Below the pieces are notes generated by a model that was not told the origin of the DNA, did no database searches, and saw only the letters and a program-made list of their open reading frames with translations. This document shows, one piece after another, positions 52,650 through 62,066 of a DNA stretch of 64,000 nucleotides. The DNA lies in assembly GCA_963704995.1 (NCBI GenBank), contig CAVPIM010000005.1:806001-870000 (forward strand). Reading direction: 5' to 3'. Every line of letters starts with the position of its first letter. The first letter of the stretch is position 1. This DNA is from RYN-230 sp963704995. GTDB taxonomy: Bacteria; Actinomycetota; Actinomycetes; Streptosporangiales; Streptosporangiaceae. The position numbers were made by a program, and so were the translations under genes.

Positions 52650-52813
52650 GTCCTCCGCGCTTCACTGTCGGGCCCGCTCGCCACCGGCTGACGGTGTGCA
52701 GGCGGGTGTTGTCTACGTTTGTGTCGTGGTGCATCCCAGGACTGTGCCGCACCAGGAATGCGTGGTCTTGCTCCCGCCGTGAGGCAACCGGCAAATAGCC
52801 AGCACAGGGCAAC

Positions 52814-53209
52814 TCACGAGCCGCAGCAGAGTCTACGCGACCCTGCCTGACATTGCGAACCAGAGGCGGGGCAGGAAAATTCCCTGTCCGCCAACCCGCC
52901 GCAGCCTACTCCCCCGCGCCTATTCCCCGTACCTCCCCCGCGCCTACTCCCGGGGCGCTGCCACGGGAGCGGCGCGTTGCCGGTCCGGCCGCGGCGCAGC
53001 TTGGCCTCGGGCAGCTCGTACAGGTCGATACCGGGCAGATCCGCCATCAGCTCGTCCAGCTGGCCGAGGGTCTTCGCCGCGTAGGCCAGGTCCAGCCGCT
53101 CGTGGAACTCCTCAGCCGTCAGCCGCCCCGCGGCGAGATGCTCGCGCAGCAGGGCCGCGGTGCGGTCGCGGTCCGCGTCGGACGCGCGGATCTTCGGATC
53201 GCTCGGCAT
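52814..53209 (-). CDS. DUF1707 (SHOCT-like) domain protein
   Basis: 131 residues from ATG 53209, which follows AGGAGG. Residues 1-55 form a DUF1707 domain: MPSDPKIRASDADRDRTAAL, LREHLAAGRLTAEEFHERLD and AYAAKTLGQLDELMADLPG. In most relatives a membrane or 2TM domain follows; here the rest is a Gly/Arg-rich, then Cys/Ser-containing tail with no membrane helix, so the C-terminus may be off frame. Function is unknown. It occupies the adk-infA interval where map (methionine aminopeptidase) is usually found. Confidence 0.75.
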   Translation of the reverse strand: MPSDPKIRASDADRDRTAALLREHLAAGRLTAEEFHERLDLAYAAKTLGQLDELMADLPGIDLYELPEAKLRRGRTGNAPLPWQRPGSRRGGGTGNRRGGVGCGGLADREFSCPASGSQCQAGSRRLCCGS

Positions 53210-53302
53210 CCGCAACCTCCTGAGGTGTCTGTCGTCCACCGTACCCAGGACCGGGCCTCAGCACCTGTCCCGCGGCCGCGCACAGCGCGGCCACGGTTCG
53301 CC

Positions 53303-53357
53303 CGCGGCCGCGCTACGGCGCGGCCTGTGCCCTCGCGGCCACGCTACGGCGCGGCCT
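53303..53357. repeat. 24-base direct repeat in the adk-DUF1707 gap
   Basis: Two copies of a GCGGCC-rich 24-base sequence (53303-53326 and 53334-53357) with one mismatch and a 31-base period, directly after the adk stop codon. Parts form GCGGCCGC-type inverted repeats and could act as the adk terminator. Confidence 0.65.
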
Positions 53358-54011
53358 CAGCGGATGAACCGCCGGAGCGCGCTGAGGGCCCGCTCGGTGA
53401 TCTCCTCCACCGGGCCGGTGGCGTCGATGCCGAGCAGGATGCCCTCGTCCGCGTAGAACGCGACGAGCGGGGCGGTCTGCTCCTGGTAGACCTCGATCCG
53501 GTGCCGGATCGTCTCCTCGCGGTCGTCGTCGCGCTGGAACAGCTCACCGCCGCAGTCGTCGCACTGGTCCCGGCGCGCGGGCGGATCGAACAGCACGTGC
53601 CAGACCCGCCCGCAGCGGCGGCAGGTCCGGCGGCCCGGACAGCCGCCGGACCACCTCGTCGTCGTCCACCACGAGTTCCAGGACCACATCCAGCCGGGTG
53701 TCCCAGGAGGCGAGCATCTTCTTGAGCGTCTCGGCCTGCGGGACGGTCCGCGGGAACCCGTCCAGCAGGAACCCCGACTGCGTATCGTCCTCCTGCAGCC
53801 GGTCGGTGACCATGGCGATGGTCACCTCGTCGGGCACCAGGTCACCGCGCCCCATGAACGCCTGCGCGCGGCGGCCGAGCGCCGTCCCCTGGCTGACGTT
53901 GGTTCGGAAGATGTCACCTGTCGAGATCTTCGGGATGGACAGATGCGACGCTATGAACTGGGCCTGTGTCCCCTTGCCCGCACCGGGGGGCCCGACGAGG
54001 ACGACGCGCAC
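53357..54011 (-). CDS. adk: Adenylate kinase, frameshifted near 53640
   Basis: Interconverts ATP+AMP and 2 ADP. The P-loop VVLVGPPGAGKGTQAQFIAS is at the start, followed by PKISTGDIFRTNV, GFLLDGFPRTVPQAETLKKM and VLELVVDDDEVVRRLSG. Near 53640 the frame shifts, and the LID domain RRCGRVWHVLFDPPARRDQC with DDCGGELFQRDDDREETIRH and RIEVYQEQTAPLVAFYADEG follows to the stop at 53357 (217 residues in all). The LID has the four-cysteine pattern of zinc-containing adenylate kinases. GTG 54011 overlaps the secY stop (TAGTG). Confidence 0.94.
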
Positions 54012-55331
54012 TATCGCAGGAAGCCCTCATAGTTGCGCTGCTGCAACTGGCTCTCGATCTGCTTCACCGTGTCCAGTCCCACCCCCACCGCGATCAGGAT
54101 GCTGGTTCCGCCGAACGGGAACTGGCTCCCCACCCCCAGCAGCGCGAACGCGACCATCGGGACGAGGGCGATGAGGCCCAGGTACAGGGAGCCCGGGGCG
54201 GTGAGCCGGGTGAGCACGTAGTTCAGGTACTGGGCGGTCGGCCGCCCAGGGCGGATGCCGGGGATGAACCCGCCGTACTTCTTCATGTTGTCCGCCACCT
54301 CGGTCGGGTTGAACGTGATGGACACGTAGAAGTACGTGAAGAACACGATCAGGACGAAGAACAGTCCCATGTACAGCGAGGAGTCGCCGTTGGTCCCGGT
54401 GCCCAGGTACTTCTCCACGAACGTGACCCAGCCCGCCGGGTTGGGTCTTGCTGCCGAACAGCGTGGCGGCCAGTTCCGGGATGTAGAGCAGCGACGAGGC
54501 GAAGATGACCGGGATGACGCCGGCCTGGTTCACCTTCAGCGGGATGTAGGTGGAGGTCCCGCCGTACATCTTGCGGCCCACCATGCGCTTGGCGTACTGC
54601 ACCGGGATGCGGCGCTGGGCCTGCTCCATGAAGACCACGAAGGCCACGATCCCGACCCCGACCAGCAGCACGATGGCCAGCACGAACGCGTGCTTGACGT
54701 GGTAGACGTCGACCAGGTAGCCGAACATCTGGGAGATGACCGTGGTGAAGATGAGCACGGACATGCCGTTGCCCACGCCCCGGTCGGTGATCAGCTCGCC
54801 CAGCCACATGATGACCGCGGTGCCGGCGGTCATGCAGATGACCATGGTGGAGATGGTGAACACCGACGAGTTCGGGATCAGCGACTTGGTGCAGTTGGGG
54901 AACAGGTTGCCGGACCGGGCGAACGCGATGATCCCGGTGGACTGGAGGATGGCCAGCCCGATGGTGAGGTACCGGGTGTACTGGGTGATCTTGGCCTGGC
55001 CGGCCTGGCCCTCCTGGCGCAGGGTCTCCAGCCGCGGGATCACCACGGCGAGCAGCTGGAGGATGATGCTGGCCGTGATGTACGGCATGATGCCGAGGGC
55101 GAACACCGATAGCCTGAGCAGCGCGCCGCCGCTGAACAGGTTCACGAGCTGGTAGACGCCGGCCGCGCTGCTCTTGTTCTCCAGGCCGGTACAGAACGTG
55201 ACGGCCTTCTCGGAGATGCCCGGGGTGGGCACGGCCGCGCCGAACCGGAAGAGAGCCAGGATCCCCAGCGTGAACAGCAGCTTCTTGCGCAGGTCAGGCG
55301 TCCGGAAGGCCCGGAGGAACGCGGTCAGCAT
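54011..55331 (-). CDS. secY: Protein translocase subunit SecY, frameshifted near 54446
   Basis: Central channel of the Sec translocon, ten membrane helices, 439 residues when bridged. It starts MLTAFLRAFRTPDLRKKLLF and has ALGIMPYITASIILQLLAVV, TQYTRYLTIGLAILQSTGII, GELITDRGVGNGMSVLIFTT and VPVQYAKRM-like text (RIPVQYAKRMVGRKMYGG). After AATLFGSKT the frame shifts near 54446; the remaining helices follow as GLFFVLIVFFTYFYVSITFN, NMKKYGGFIPGIRPGRPTAQ and GTSILIAVGVGLDTVKQIES, ending at TAG 54011. One extra base explains the break. Certain to be essential, so the shift must be an error or very recent. Confidence 0.96.
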
Positions 55332-55407
55332 GCGCCGTCCTCAACTAGATGGGTCAACGGGGTGGTGCCGCGCCCTCCCGAGGGGTGGCGGCGACGGCCG
55401 GTGCGCC

Positions 55408-55435
55408 GCAGTGTAACGCGTTCGCGGCACTGTAA
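55408..55435 (-). promoter_or_regulatory. Direct repeat TTACASTGC upstream of secY
   Basis: On the minus strand TTACAGTGC and TTACACTGC are repeated with a 19-base period, about 80-105 bases before the secY start, in the 264-base rplO-secY gap. Each copy contains a TANNNT-like element (TACAGT, TACACT). It may be a tandem promoter or regulator site for secY-adk. The rest of the gap holds only loosely repeated GACAACG/CGTTGTCC-type text. Confidence 0.5.
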
Positions 55436-55595
55436 CAGCCCCCCGCGCAGGCGACGATAACTGTGCGCTGCAGGCCGGTGGACAACGCGCCACGGCTGTA
55501 CAACGTCCGGCAGCTGGACAACGTGCCCCGGCTGGGTCACGCGCCGCAGCGGCGGCACGGGGGTCCCCCCGGCCGCCGCCTGGCTGGCGAGCGCA

Positions 55596-56036
55596 TCACA
55601 GCTCAGTGACGGTTCCCCCGGCGGCAGTGATCTTCTCCCGGGCCGAGGCCGAGAACGCGTGGGCGGTCACTCGCAGTGCCACCCCCGTGTCCCCCTCGCC
55701 GAGCACCTTGACCAGCTCACCCGCGCGCACCGCGCCCTTGGCCACCAGGTCCTCGGGGGTCACGTCGCCACCCTGCGGGTACAGCTCGGCGAGCCGGCCG
55801 ATGTTGACCACCTGGTAGGTGGTCTTGAACGGCAGGTTGGAGAAGCCCCTCAGCTTCGGCACCCGGCGCTGGAGCGGCATCTGGCCGCCCTCGAAGCCCA
55901 GGTGCACCTGGCCACGGGCCTTGGTTCCCTTGGTCCCGCGGCCCGCGGTCTTGCCCTTGGACCCCTGACCGCGGCCGACCCGGGTGCGCTCCGTGCGCGA
56001 GCCCGGGGCCGGGCGGAGGTGGTGGATCCTCAGCAT
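55596..56036 (-). CDS. rplO: 50S ribosomal protein L15
   Basis: 146 residues. It starts MLRIHHLRPAPGSRTERTRV, then GRGQGSKGKTAGRGTKGTKA, FEGGQMPLQRRVPKLRGFSN and a C-terminal VTAHAFSASAREKITAAGGT. Intact; the start overlaps the rpmD stop by 7 bases. Confidence 0.97.
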   Translation of the reverse strand: MLRIHHLRPAPGSRTERTRVGRGQGSKGKTAGRGTKGTKARGQVHLGFEGGQMPLQRRVPKLRGFSNLPFKTTYQVVNIGRLAELYPQGGDVTPEDLVAKGAVRAGELVKVLGEGDTGVALRVTAHAFSASAREKITAAGGTVTEL

Positions 56037-56221
56037 GTCAGTTCGACCTCCTCGACGGTGACGAGGTGCCGCACCGCGTAGATCATGCCGCGGAACTCGG
56101 GCCGGTCGTCCTTGACGATCACGTGCCCGATCCGCTTCAGCCCGAGCGAGCGCAGGGACGCCCGCTGCTCTTTGGTCCCCCCGATCTCCGACCGGGTCTG
56201 GGTTACCTTCAGCTGTGCCAT
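56030..56221 (-). CDS. rpmD: 50S ribosomal protein L30
   Basis: 63 residues: MAQLKVTQTRSEIGGTKEQR, ASLRSLGLKRIGHVIVKDDR, then PEFRGMIYAVRHLVTVEEVE. Intact, 13 bases after rpsE. Confidence 0.97.
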   Translation of the reverse strand: MAQLKVTQTRSEIGGTKEQRASLRSLGLKRIGHVIVKDDRPEFRGMIYAVRHLVTVEEVELTC

Positions 56222-56234
56222 CTGCCTGCTCCGC

Positions 56235-56858
56235 TCAGCTGTTGCCGGACGTGGCGCCGAGCGCGGCCGCGGCTGCGCGGGCGCGCAGCATGGCCGCCGG
56301 GGCCACGTCCTCGATCGGGAGCCCGCGCCGGGCGGCGATTTCCTCGGGGCGCTTCAGGCTCTTCAGCGCGGCCACCGTCGCGTGCACGACGTTGATCGGG
56401 TTCGAGGAGCCGAGGGACCGGGACAGCACATCGTGCACCCCGGCGCACTCCAGCACGGCACGCACCGGGCCGCCGGCGATGACGCCGGTACCCGGGCTGG
56501 CCGGCTTCAGCAGCACGACGCCTGCGGACTCCTCGCCCTGCACGGTGTGCGGGATGGTGCCCGCGATCCGCGGCACGCGGAAGAACGACTTCTTGGCCGC
56601 CTCGACGCCCTTGGCGATAGCCGCGGGCACCTCCTTGGCCTTGCCGTAGCCCACGCCGACCATGCCATTGCCGTCACCGACGATGACGAGGGCGGTGAAG
56701 CTGAATCGCCGGCCGCCCTGGACGACCTTGGCGACCCGGTTGATGGTGACGACCCGCTCCAGGTAAGCGGTGCCCTTGTCGGCGCCACCGCCGCGGCGGT
56801 CGTCACGGCGGTCACGCCGTTCACCACCGCCGCCGCCGCGCCGGGGAGCTCCTGCCAT
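56235..56858 (-). CDS. rpsE: 30S ribosomal protein S5
   Basis: 207 residues. A basic, Gly-rich N-terminal extension precedes the S5 domain: YLERVVTINRVAKVVQGGRR, FSFTALVIVGDGNGMVGVGY, GKAKEVPAAIAKGVEAAKKS and VVLLKPASPGTGVIAGGPVR. Decoding-accuracy protein of the small subunit. Intact; an Ala-rich tail follows. Confidence 0.97.
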   Translation of the reverse strand: MAGAPRRGGGGGERRDRRDDRRGGGADKGTAYLERVVTINRVAKVVQGGRRFSFTALVIVGDGNGMVGVGYGKAKEVPAAIAKGVEAAKKSFFRVPRIAGTIPHTVQGEESAGVVLLKPASPGTGVIAGGPVRAVLECAGVHDVLSRSLGSSNPINVVHATVAALKSLKRPEEIAARRGLPIEDVAPAAMLRARAAAAALGATSGNS

Positions 56859-56901
56859 CAGATGTTCCTTCTCTCGTGTATCTCAAAGCTCACAGTGTCG
56901 C

Positions 56902-57276
56902 TCACAGGTCCAGCCCGCCTTCGCGTGCCGCGTCGGCGAGGGCGGCGATCCGGCCGTGATAGGCCCAGCCGCTCCGGTCGAAGACAGCGGCGGAGACCCC
57001 CGCGGCCCGCGCCCGCTCGGCGAGCAGCGTGCCGACCTGACGGGCCTTGGCCGTCTTGTCGCCGCTGGTCCCCCGGAGCGCCTCTTCCAGGGTAGATGCG
57101 GATGCGACCGTCCGGCCCGCGCCGTCGTCGATCAGCTGGACGGACGTGTGCCGGGCGGACCGGGTGACGGTCAGCCGCGGCCGCTCCGCACTGCCCATGA
57201 CCTTCCTGCGGACCCGCGTGTGCCGCCGCGTCCGCGCGGCGGTGCGCCCCTTGGCCCGGGTCTTCGTGACAGCCAT
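56902..57276 (-). CDS. rplR: 50S ribosomal protein L18
   Basis: 124 residues, 5S rRNA-binding. RRHTRVRRKVMGSAERPRLT, VTRSARHTSVQLIDDGAGRT and VFDRSGWAYHGRIAALADAA with the end REGGLDL are typical. Intact. Confidence 0.97.
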   Translation of the reverse strand: MAVTKTRAKGRTAARTRRHTRVRRKVMGSAERPRLTVTRSARHTSVQLIDDGAGRTVASASTLEEALRGTSGDKTAKARQVGTLLAERARAAGVSAAVFDRSGWAYHGRIAALADAAREGGLDL

Positions 57277-57279
57277 TGC

Positions 57280-57816
57280 TTACTTACCAGCCTTCCCGAC
57301 CTTGCGGCGGACCTGCTCACCCTGGTACCGGATGCCCTTGCCCTTGTACGGGTCAGGCTTGCGCAGCTTCCGTATGTTGGCCGCGACCTCGCCGACCATC
57401 TGCTTGTCGATTCCCTCAACGACAAGCCGCGTGGGCGTCTCGACGCGGAACGTGATCCCGTCCGGCGGGACCACGGTCACCGGGTGGCTGAAGCCCAGCG
57501 CGAACTCGAGGTTCGAGCCGCGGGCCTGCACCCGGTAGCCAACGCCGACGATCTCGAGGGTCTTGCTGTAGCCCTGGGTCACCCCGATCACCATGTTGGC
57601 CACCAGGGTGCGCGACAGCCCGTGCAGCGCGCGCACCTTGCCCTCGTCGTTCGGGCGGGTCACCTTCAGGGTGCCGTCCTCCCGCGCGATCTCGATGGGC
57701 GGGCTGAGCTCCAGCGCCAGGCTGCCCTTGGGGCCCTTGACGCTGACCTCACGGCCGTTGATCGTGACATCGACGCCCCCGGGGATCTCCACGGGGAGCC
57801 GTCCGATTCGTGACAT
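57280..57816 (-). CDS. rplF: 50S ribosomal protein L6
   Basis: 178 residues near the sarcin-ricin loop. It starts MSRIGRLPVEIPGGVDVTIN, then GLSRTLVANMVIGVTQGYSK, FALGFSHPVTVVPPDGITFR and YKGKGIRYQGEQVRRKVGKA. Intact; 3 bases upstream of rplR. Confidence 0.97.
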   Translation of the reverse strand: MSRIGRLPVEIPGGVDVTINGREVSVKGPKGSLALELSPPIEIAREDGTLKVTRPNDEGKVRALHGLSRTLVANMVIGVTQGYSKTLEIVGVGYRVQARGSNLEFALGFSHPVTVVPPDGITFRVETPTRLVVEGIDKQMVGEVAANIRKLRKPDPYKGKGIRYQGEQVRRKVGKAGK

Positions 57817-57826
57817 CGCGGTCTCC

Positions 57827-58225
57827 CTACCAGACGTAGGCGAGGACTTCCCCGCCTACCCCGCGCTTGTTCGCCTGCTTGTCGGTCATCAGGCCATTCG
57901 AGGTGGAGATGATCGCGACGCCGAGGCCGCCGAGCACCCGGGGCAGGTTGTCCTTCTTGGCGTACACCCGCAGGCCGGGCTTGGAGACCCGCTTGATGCC
58001 CGCGATGGAACGCTCCCGGGTCGGCCCGAACTTCAGGGTCAGCACGAGGCTCTTGCCTACCTCGGCGTCTTCCACGTTCTAGCCCGCGATGTAGCCCTCC
58101 TGCTGGAGGATCTCCGCGATCCGGACCTTGATCGTGGAACTGGGCATGCCCACGGTGTCGTGGTACGCCGAGTTGGCGTTGCGCAGACGGGTCAGCATGT
58201 CTGCGATCGGGTCGGTCATTGACAT
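57827..58225 (-). CDS. rpsH: 30S ribosomal protein S8 with an in-frame TAG
   Basis: 16S rRNA-binding protein and regulator of spc operon translation. From ATG 58225 (or 58219) the frame reads MSMTDPIADMLTRLRNANSA to RIAEILQQEGYIAG, then meets TAG (58081-58079), then NVEDAEVGKSLVLTLKFGPT to GLMTDKQANKRGVGGEVLAY. No frame change is needed: both parts are in the same frame and the break is a single stop codon at codon 49, where related S8 proteins usually have Trp (TGG). A G-to-A change would produce it. S8 is essential, so this is most likely a base error. Bridged length is 132 codons. Confidence 0.93.
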
Positions 58226-58306
58226 GGCCTGAGGGCCCTCCTCGCCGTGGTTTCCCGGAGGACCTGCGGCGTGGTCAGTGGGCGCGGCTCGCGCCCAGGG
58301 GTTGGT

Positions 58307-58492
58307 CTACCAGCTGGACTTGGTGATGCCCGGCAGCTCACCGCGGTGAGCCATCGAGCGGAAGCAGATACGGCACAGGCCGAACCTGCGGTACACGGCG
58401 CGCGGCCGCCCGCAGCGCGAGCACCGGGTGTACCCGCGCACCTTGAACTTGGGCGTCCTGTTCGCCTTGACGACTAGCGCCTTCTTCGCCAC
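58307..58492 (-). CDS. rpsZ: 30S ribosomal protein S14, type Z (zinc-binding)
   Basis: 61 residues: MAKKALVVKANRTPKFKVRG, YTRCSRCGRPRAVYRRFGLC, RICFRSMAHRGELPGITKSS. Two CxxC pairs bind zinc. Housekeeping S14 of the spc operon in actinobacteria. It starts 3 bases after rplE. Confidence 0.97.
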   Translation of the reverse strand: MAKKALVVKANRTPKFKVRGYTRCSRCGRPRAVYRRFGLCRICFRSMAHRGELPGITKSSW

Positions 58493-58495
58493 TCC

Positions 58496-59083
58496 TCAGC
58501 TCTCCTTGAACGGGAATCCGAGCCGGCGCAGCAGCGACCGGCCCTCATCGTCGGTGGCCGCCGTGGTCACGAGCGTCACGTCCATGCCGCGCTGACGGTC
58601 CACCTGGTCGGCGTCGATCTCATGGAACATGAGCTGCTCGTTCAGCCCGAACGTGTAGTTCCCCCGGCCGTCGAACTGCCGGTCGGACAGGCCGCGGAAG
58701 TCACGGATCCGGGGCAGGGCCAGCGACAGCAGACGGTCGCAGAACTCCCACATCCGGTCGCCGCGCAGCGTCACGTGCGCGCCGATCGGCATGCCCTCGC
58801 GCAGCTTGAACTGGGCGATCGACTTCCGGGCCCGGGCGATCGCGGGCTTCTGCCCGGTGATCACCGCGAGGTCCCGGAGCGCGCCGTCGATCAGCTTGGC
58901 GTCCCGGGCCGCCTCGCCGACCCCCATGTTGACCACGATCTTGGTCAGCGTGGGGATCTGCATCACGTTGGCGTACGAGAACTCCTCGCGGAGGGCGGGA
59001 GCGATCTCCTGCCGGTAGCGCATCTTGAGCCGGGGCGCGGGCACGGCGGTCCGGGTCCGGGGCTCTTGCGTGGTGGTAGTCAT
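58496..59083 (-). CDS. rplE: 50S ribosomal protein L5
   Basis: 195 residues, 5S rRNA-binding central protuberance protein. After a short Thr/Arg-rich extension: LKMRYRQEIAPALREEFSYA, VMQIPTLTKIVVNMGVGEAA, GQKPAIARARKSIAQFKLRE and GLNEQLMFHEIDADQVDRQR. The start overlaps the rplX stop (ATGA). Intact. Confidence 0.97.
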   Translation of the reverse strand: MTTTTQEPRTRTAVPAPRLKMRYRQEIAPALREEFSYANVMQIPTLTKIVVNMGVGEAARDAKLIDGALRDLAVITGQKPAIARARKSIAQFKLREGMPIGAHVTLRGDRMWEFCDRLLSLALPRIRDFRGLSDRQFDGRGNYTFGLNEQLMFHEIDADQVDRQRGMDVTLVTTAATDDEGRSLLRRLGFPFKES

Positions 59084-59442
59084 CAGAAGTCCTTACCGCC
59101 CGGGCGGGAGATCCGGACCTTGGTGCCGTCGTCGTCGTACCGGAACCCGGCACGGGCCGGCTTCTTGCTGTCCGGGTCAATCAGCTGGACGTTGCTCACG
59201 TGGATGGGCGCCTCGGTGTTGGTGATGCCGCCTTCTTTGGCCCCGCGAGCGCCCTGGTAGTCCACCTTCTTGTTCTTGCGGACCATGTTGACGCCCTGGA
59301 CCAGCACCCGCTGCCGCTCGGGGTCGGCGAGGATGACCGTGCCCTCCCGGCCACGGTCCCTGCCCGCGGTGACCACCACGTGGTCGCCCTTCTTGATCTT
59401 CATGCGCGGCGGCCTGGCCGTCGCGCTGTCCTTCTTTGCCAT
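59083..59442 (-). CDS. rplX: 50S ribosomal protein L24
   Basis: 119 residues from ATG 59442 (AGGAAGG upstream); ATG 59403 at MKIKKGDHVVV is an alternative giving the shorter usual form. KOW motif KKGDHVVVTAGRDRGREGTV, then GVNMVRKNKKVDYQGARGAK and APIHVSNVQLIDPDSKKPAR. Assembly-initiating protein of the large subunit. Intact. Confidence 0.95.
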   Translation of the reverse strand: MAKKDSATARPPRMKIKKGDHVVVTAGRDRGREGTVILADPERQRVLVQGVNMVRKNKKVDYQGARGAKEGGITNTEAPIHVSNVQLIDPDSKKPARAGFRYDDDGTKVRISRPGGKDF

Positions 59443-59467
59443 CGCGGCCTTCCTGCTGCTGGTCTCA

Positions 59468-59836
59468 TCACAGCACCTCCGGCGCGAGCGAGATGATCCG
59501 CATGAAACGCTTCTCGCGCAGCTCACGGCCGACCGGGCCGAAGATGCGGGTGCCGCGCGGGTCACCGCCGTCCCTGATCAGGACGGCGGCGTTCTCGTCG
59601 AAACGGATATAGGAACCGTCGCCGCGGCGGCGCTCCTTGCGGGTGCGCACCACGACCGCCTTGACGACATCGCCCTTCTTCACCCCGGCACCGGGAAGGG
59701 CATCCTTCACTGTCGCCACGATGACATCGCCGATGCCCGCGTATCGCCGGCCGGAGCCGCCGAGCACGCGGATACACAAGATCTCCTTGGCACCGGTGTT
59801 GTCGGCGACTTTAAGCCGCGACTCCTGCTGGATCAC
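59468..59836 (-). CDS. rplN: 50S ribosomal protein L14
   Basis: 122 residues: MIQQESRLKVADNTGAKEIL, CIRVLGGSGRRYAGIGDVIV, VVVRTRKERRRGDGSYIRFD and GTRIFGPVGRELREKRFMRI. Intact. Confidence 0.97.
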   Translation of the reverse strand: MIQQESRLKVADNTGAKEILCIRVLGGSGRRYAGIGDVIVATVKDALPGAGVKKGDVVKAVVVRTRKERRRGDGSYIRFDENAAVLIRDGGDPRGTRIFGPVGRELREKRFMRIISLAPEVL

Positions 59837-59893
59837 GTCAACTCCTGCTTCCTGACGCCGGGGTTCCCGCGGGGGTGGGCCCCGCGAAGGTAA

Positions 59894-60175
59894 TTACTTG
59901 GCCTTCTCCAGGATCTCCGAGACGCGCCAGCGCTTCGTCGCGGAGAGGGGCCTGGTTTCCATCAGCCGCACCCGGTCCCCGACGCCGCAGGCGTTCTCGC
60001 CGTCGTGCGCCGTGTACTTCTTGGTACGCCGGATGACCTTGCCGTACTTGGGGTGCTTCACACGGTCCTCGACGATGACCACGACGGTCTTGTCCATCTT
60101 GTCGCTGACCACGTAACCTTCGCGGATCTTGCGGTAGCCCCGGCCGGGCTCCCCGCCCTGCTCGACGTCACTCAC
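59894..60175 (-). CDS. rpsQ: 30S ribosomal protein S17
   Basis: 93 residues: KIREGYVVSDKMDKTVVVIV, EDRVKHPKYGKVIRRTKKYT, VGDRVRLMETRPLSATKRWR. A GTG start overlaps the rpmC stop by 8 bases. Intact. Confidence 0.97.
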   Translation of the reverse strand: MSDVEQGGEPGRGYRKIREGYVVSDKMDKTVVVIVEDRVKHPKYGKVIRRTKKYTAHDGENACGVGDRVRLMETRPLSATKRWRVSEILEKAK

Positions 60176-60404
60176 TGTCTTCCGCCTCCTCCACCAAGGT
60201 CACAATGCCAAGCTCGCGTTCCCGCTTCACCGTGTAGATGCGGGCGATCTCCTTGCGGACGGCGTGCAGCCGCCCGTGGCTCTCCAGCTGGCCGGTCGCG
60301 GCCTGGAACCGGAGGTTGAACAGTTCCGTCTTGGCTTCCGCCAGCTTGGTGTTCAGCTCTTCCTCGCTGGAGTTCCGCAGGTCTGCGGCGGCCAGGCTCG
60401 CCAT
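60168..60404 (-). CDS. rpmC: 50S ribosomal protein L29
   Basis: 78 residues, peptide-exit protein: LRNSSEEELNTKLAEAKTEL, FNLRFQAATGQLESHGRLHA, VRKEIARIYTVKRERELG. An acidic tail (EEAEDSE) follows. The start overlaps the rplP stop by one base. Confidence 0.97.
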   Translation of the reverse strand: MASLAAADLRNSSEEELNTKLAEAKTELFNLRFQAATGQLESHGRLHAVRKEIARIYTVKRERELGIVTLVEEAEDSE

Positions 60405-60823
60405 CAGCTCTCACCGACTTCGCGGGTCACGAATTTGCACTTCATAGGCAGCTTGTGCATGGCACGGCGGAGCGCTTCGCGGGCCACGGGCTCGGCCACC
60501 CCGGACAGCTCGAACATGACCCGGCCGGGCTTGACGTTGGCCACCCACCACTCGGGCGAGCCCTTGCCGGAACCCATCCGGGTCTCGGCGGGCTTCTTGG
60601 TCAGCGGGCGGTCCGGGTAGATCGTGATCCACACCTTGCCGCCACGGCGGATGTGCCGGGTCATGGCGATACGGGCGGACTCGATCTGCCGGTTGGTCAC
60701 GTACGCGTGCTCGAGGGCCTGGATACCGTACTCACCGAAGACCACCCGGGTGCCGCCCTTGGCGACCCCGTGCCGGTCCGGCCGGTGCTGCTTGCGGTAC
60801 TTGACCCTGCGCGGGATAAGCAT
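60404..60823 (-). CDS. rplP: 50S ribosomal protein L16
   Basis: 139 residues: MLIPRRVKYRKQHRPDRHGV, AKGGTRVVFGEYGIQALEHA, ITIYPDRPLTKKPAETRMGS, GKGSPEWWVANVKPGRVMFE. A-site protein of the large subunit. Intact. Confidence 0.97.
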   Translation of the reverse strand: MLIPRRVKYRKQHRPDRHGVAKGGTRVVFGEYGIQALEHAYVTNRQIESARIAMTRHIRRGGKVWITIYPDRPLTKKPAETRMGSGKGSPEWWVANVKPGRVMFELSGVAEPVAREALRRAMHKLPMKCKFVTREVGES

Positions 60824-60825
60824 GA

Positions 60826-61677
<852 letters not shown>

Positions 61678-61678
<1 letters not shown>

Positions 61679-62028
61679 TAGCGGGACCTCCCCTTGGGTT
61701 CGTCCGAGACGATTACCGTGATGTGGCTGGTGCGCTTGTTGATCCGGTAGCCCCGGCCTTGCGCCCGCGGCCGGAATCGCTTCAGCGTCGGCCCTTCGTC
61801 CACCCACGCCCGGCTCACCACGAGCGAGCCGGCGTCCACCTGCTGGGCATGCTCAGCATTGGCGATGGCGCTCGCGAGCACCTTGCCAACCGGGTCACTG
61901 GCTGACTGCGGCGCAAAGGCCAGCGCCGCCTTCGCCTCCTCGGCAGGCATGCCACGGATGAGGTCCACCACGCGGCGGGCCTTCCGCGGCGTGACGCGCA
62001 CATACCGCGCCTTCGCCCTTGCTTCCAT
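61678..62028 (-). CDS. rplV: 50S ribosomal protein L22
   Basis: 116 residues lining the exit tunnel: MEARAKARYVRVTPRKARRV, VDLIRGMPAEEAKAALAFAP, GPTLKRFRPRAQGRGYRINK, then RTSHITVIVSDE. Intact. Confidence 0.97.
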
Positions 62029-62066
62029 GCTTCTCTCTCGCTCTCTAGTGGTTGCTCGTGCCTGGT

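Noticed and set aside
57827..58225. Stop-codon reassignment (TAG as an amino acid)
   Set aside because: TAG ends several other genes in the expected place (groES, secY, rplV, coxS-type gene), so a genome-wide recoding does not fit the rpsH TAG.
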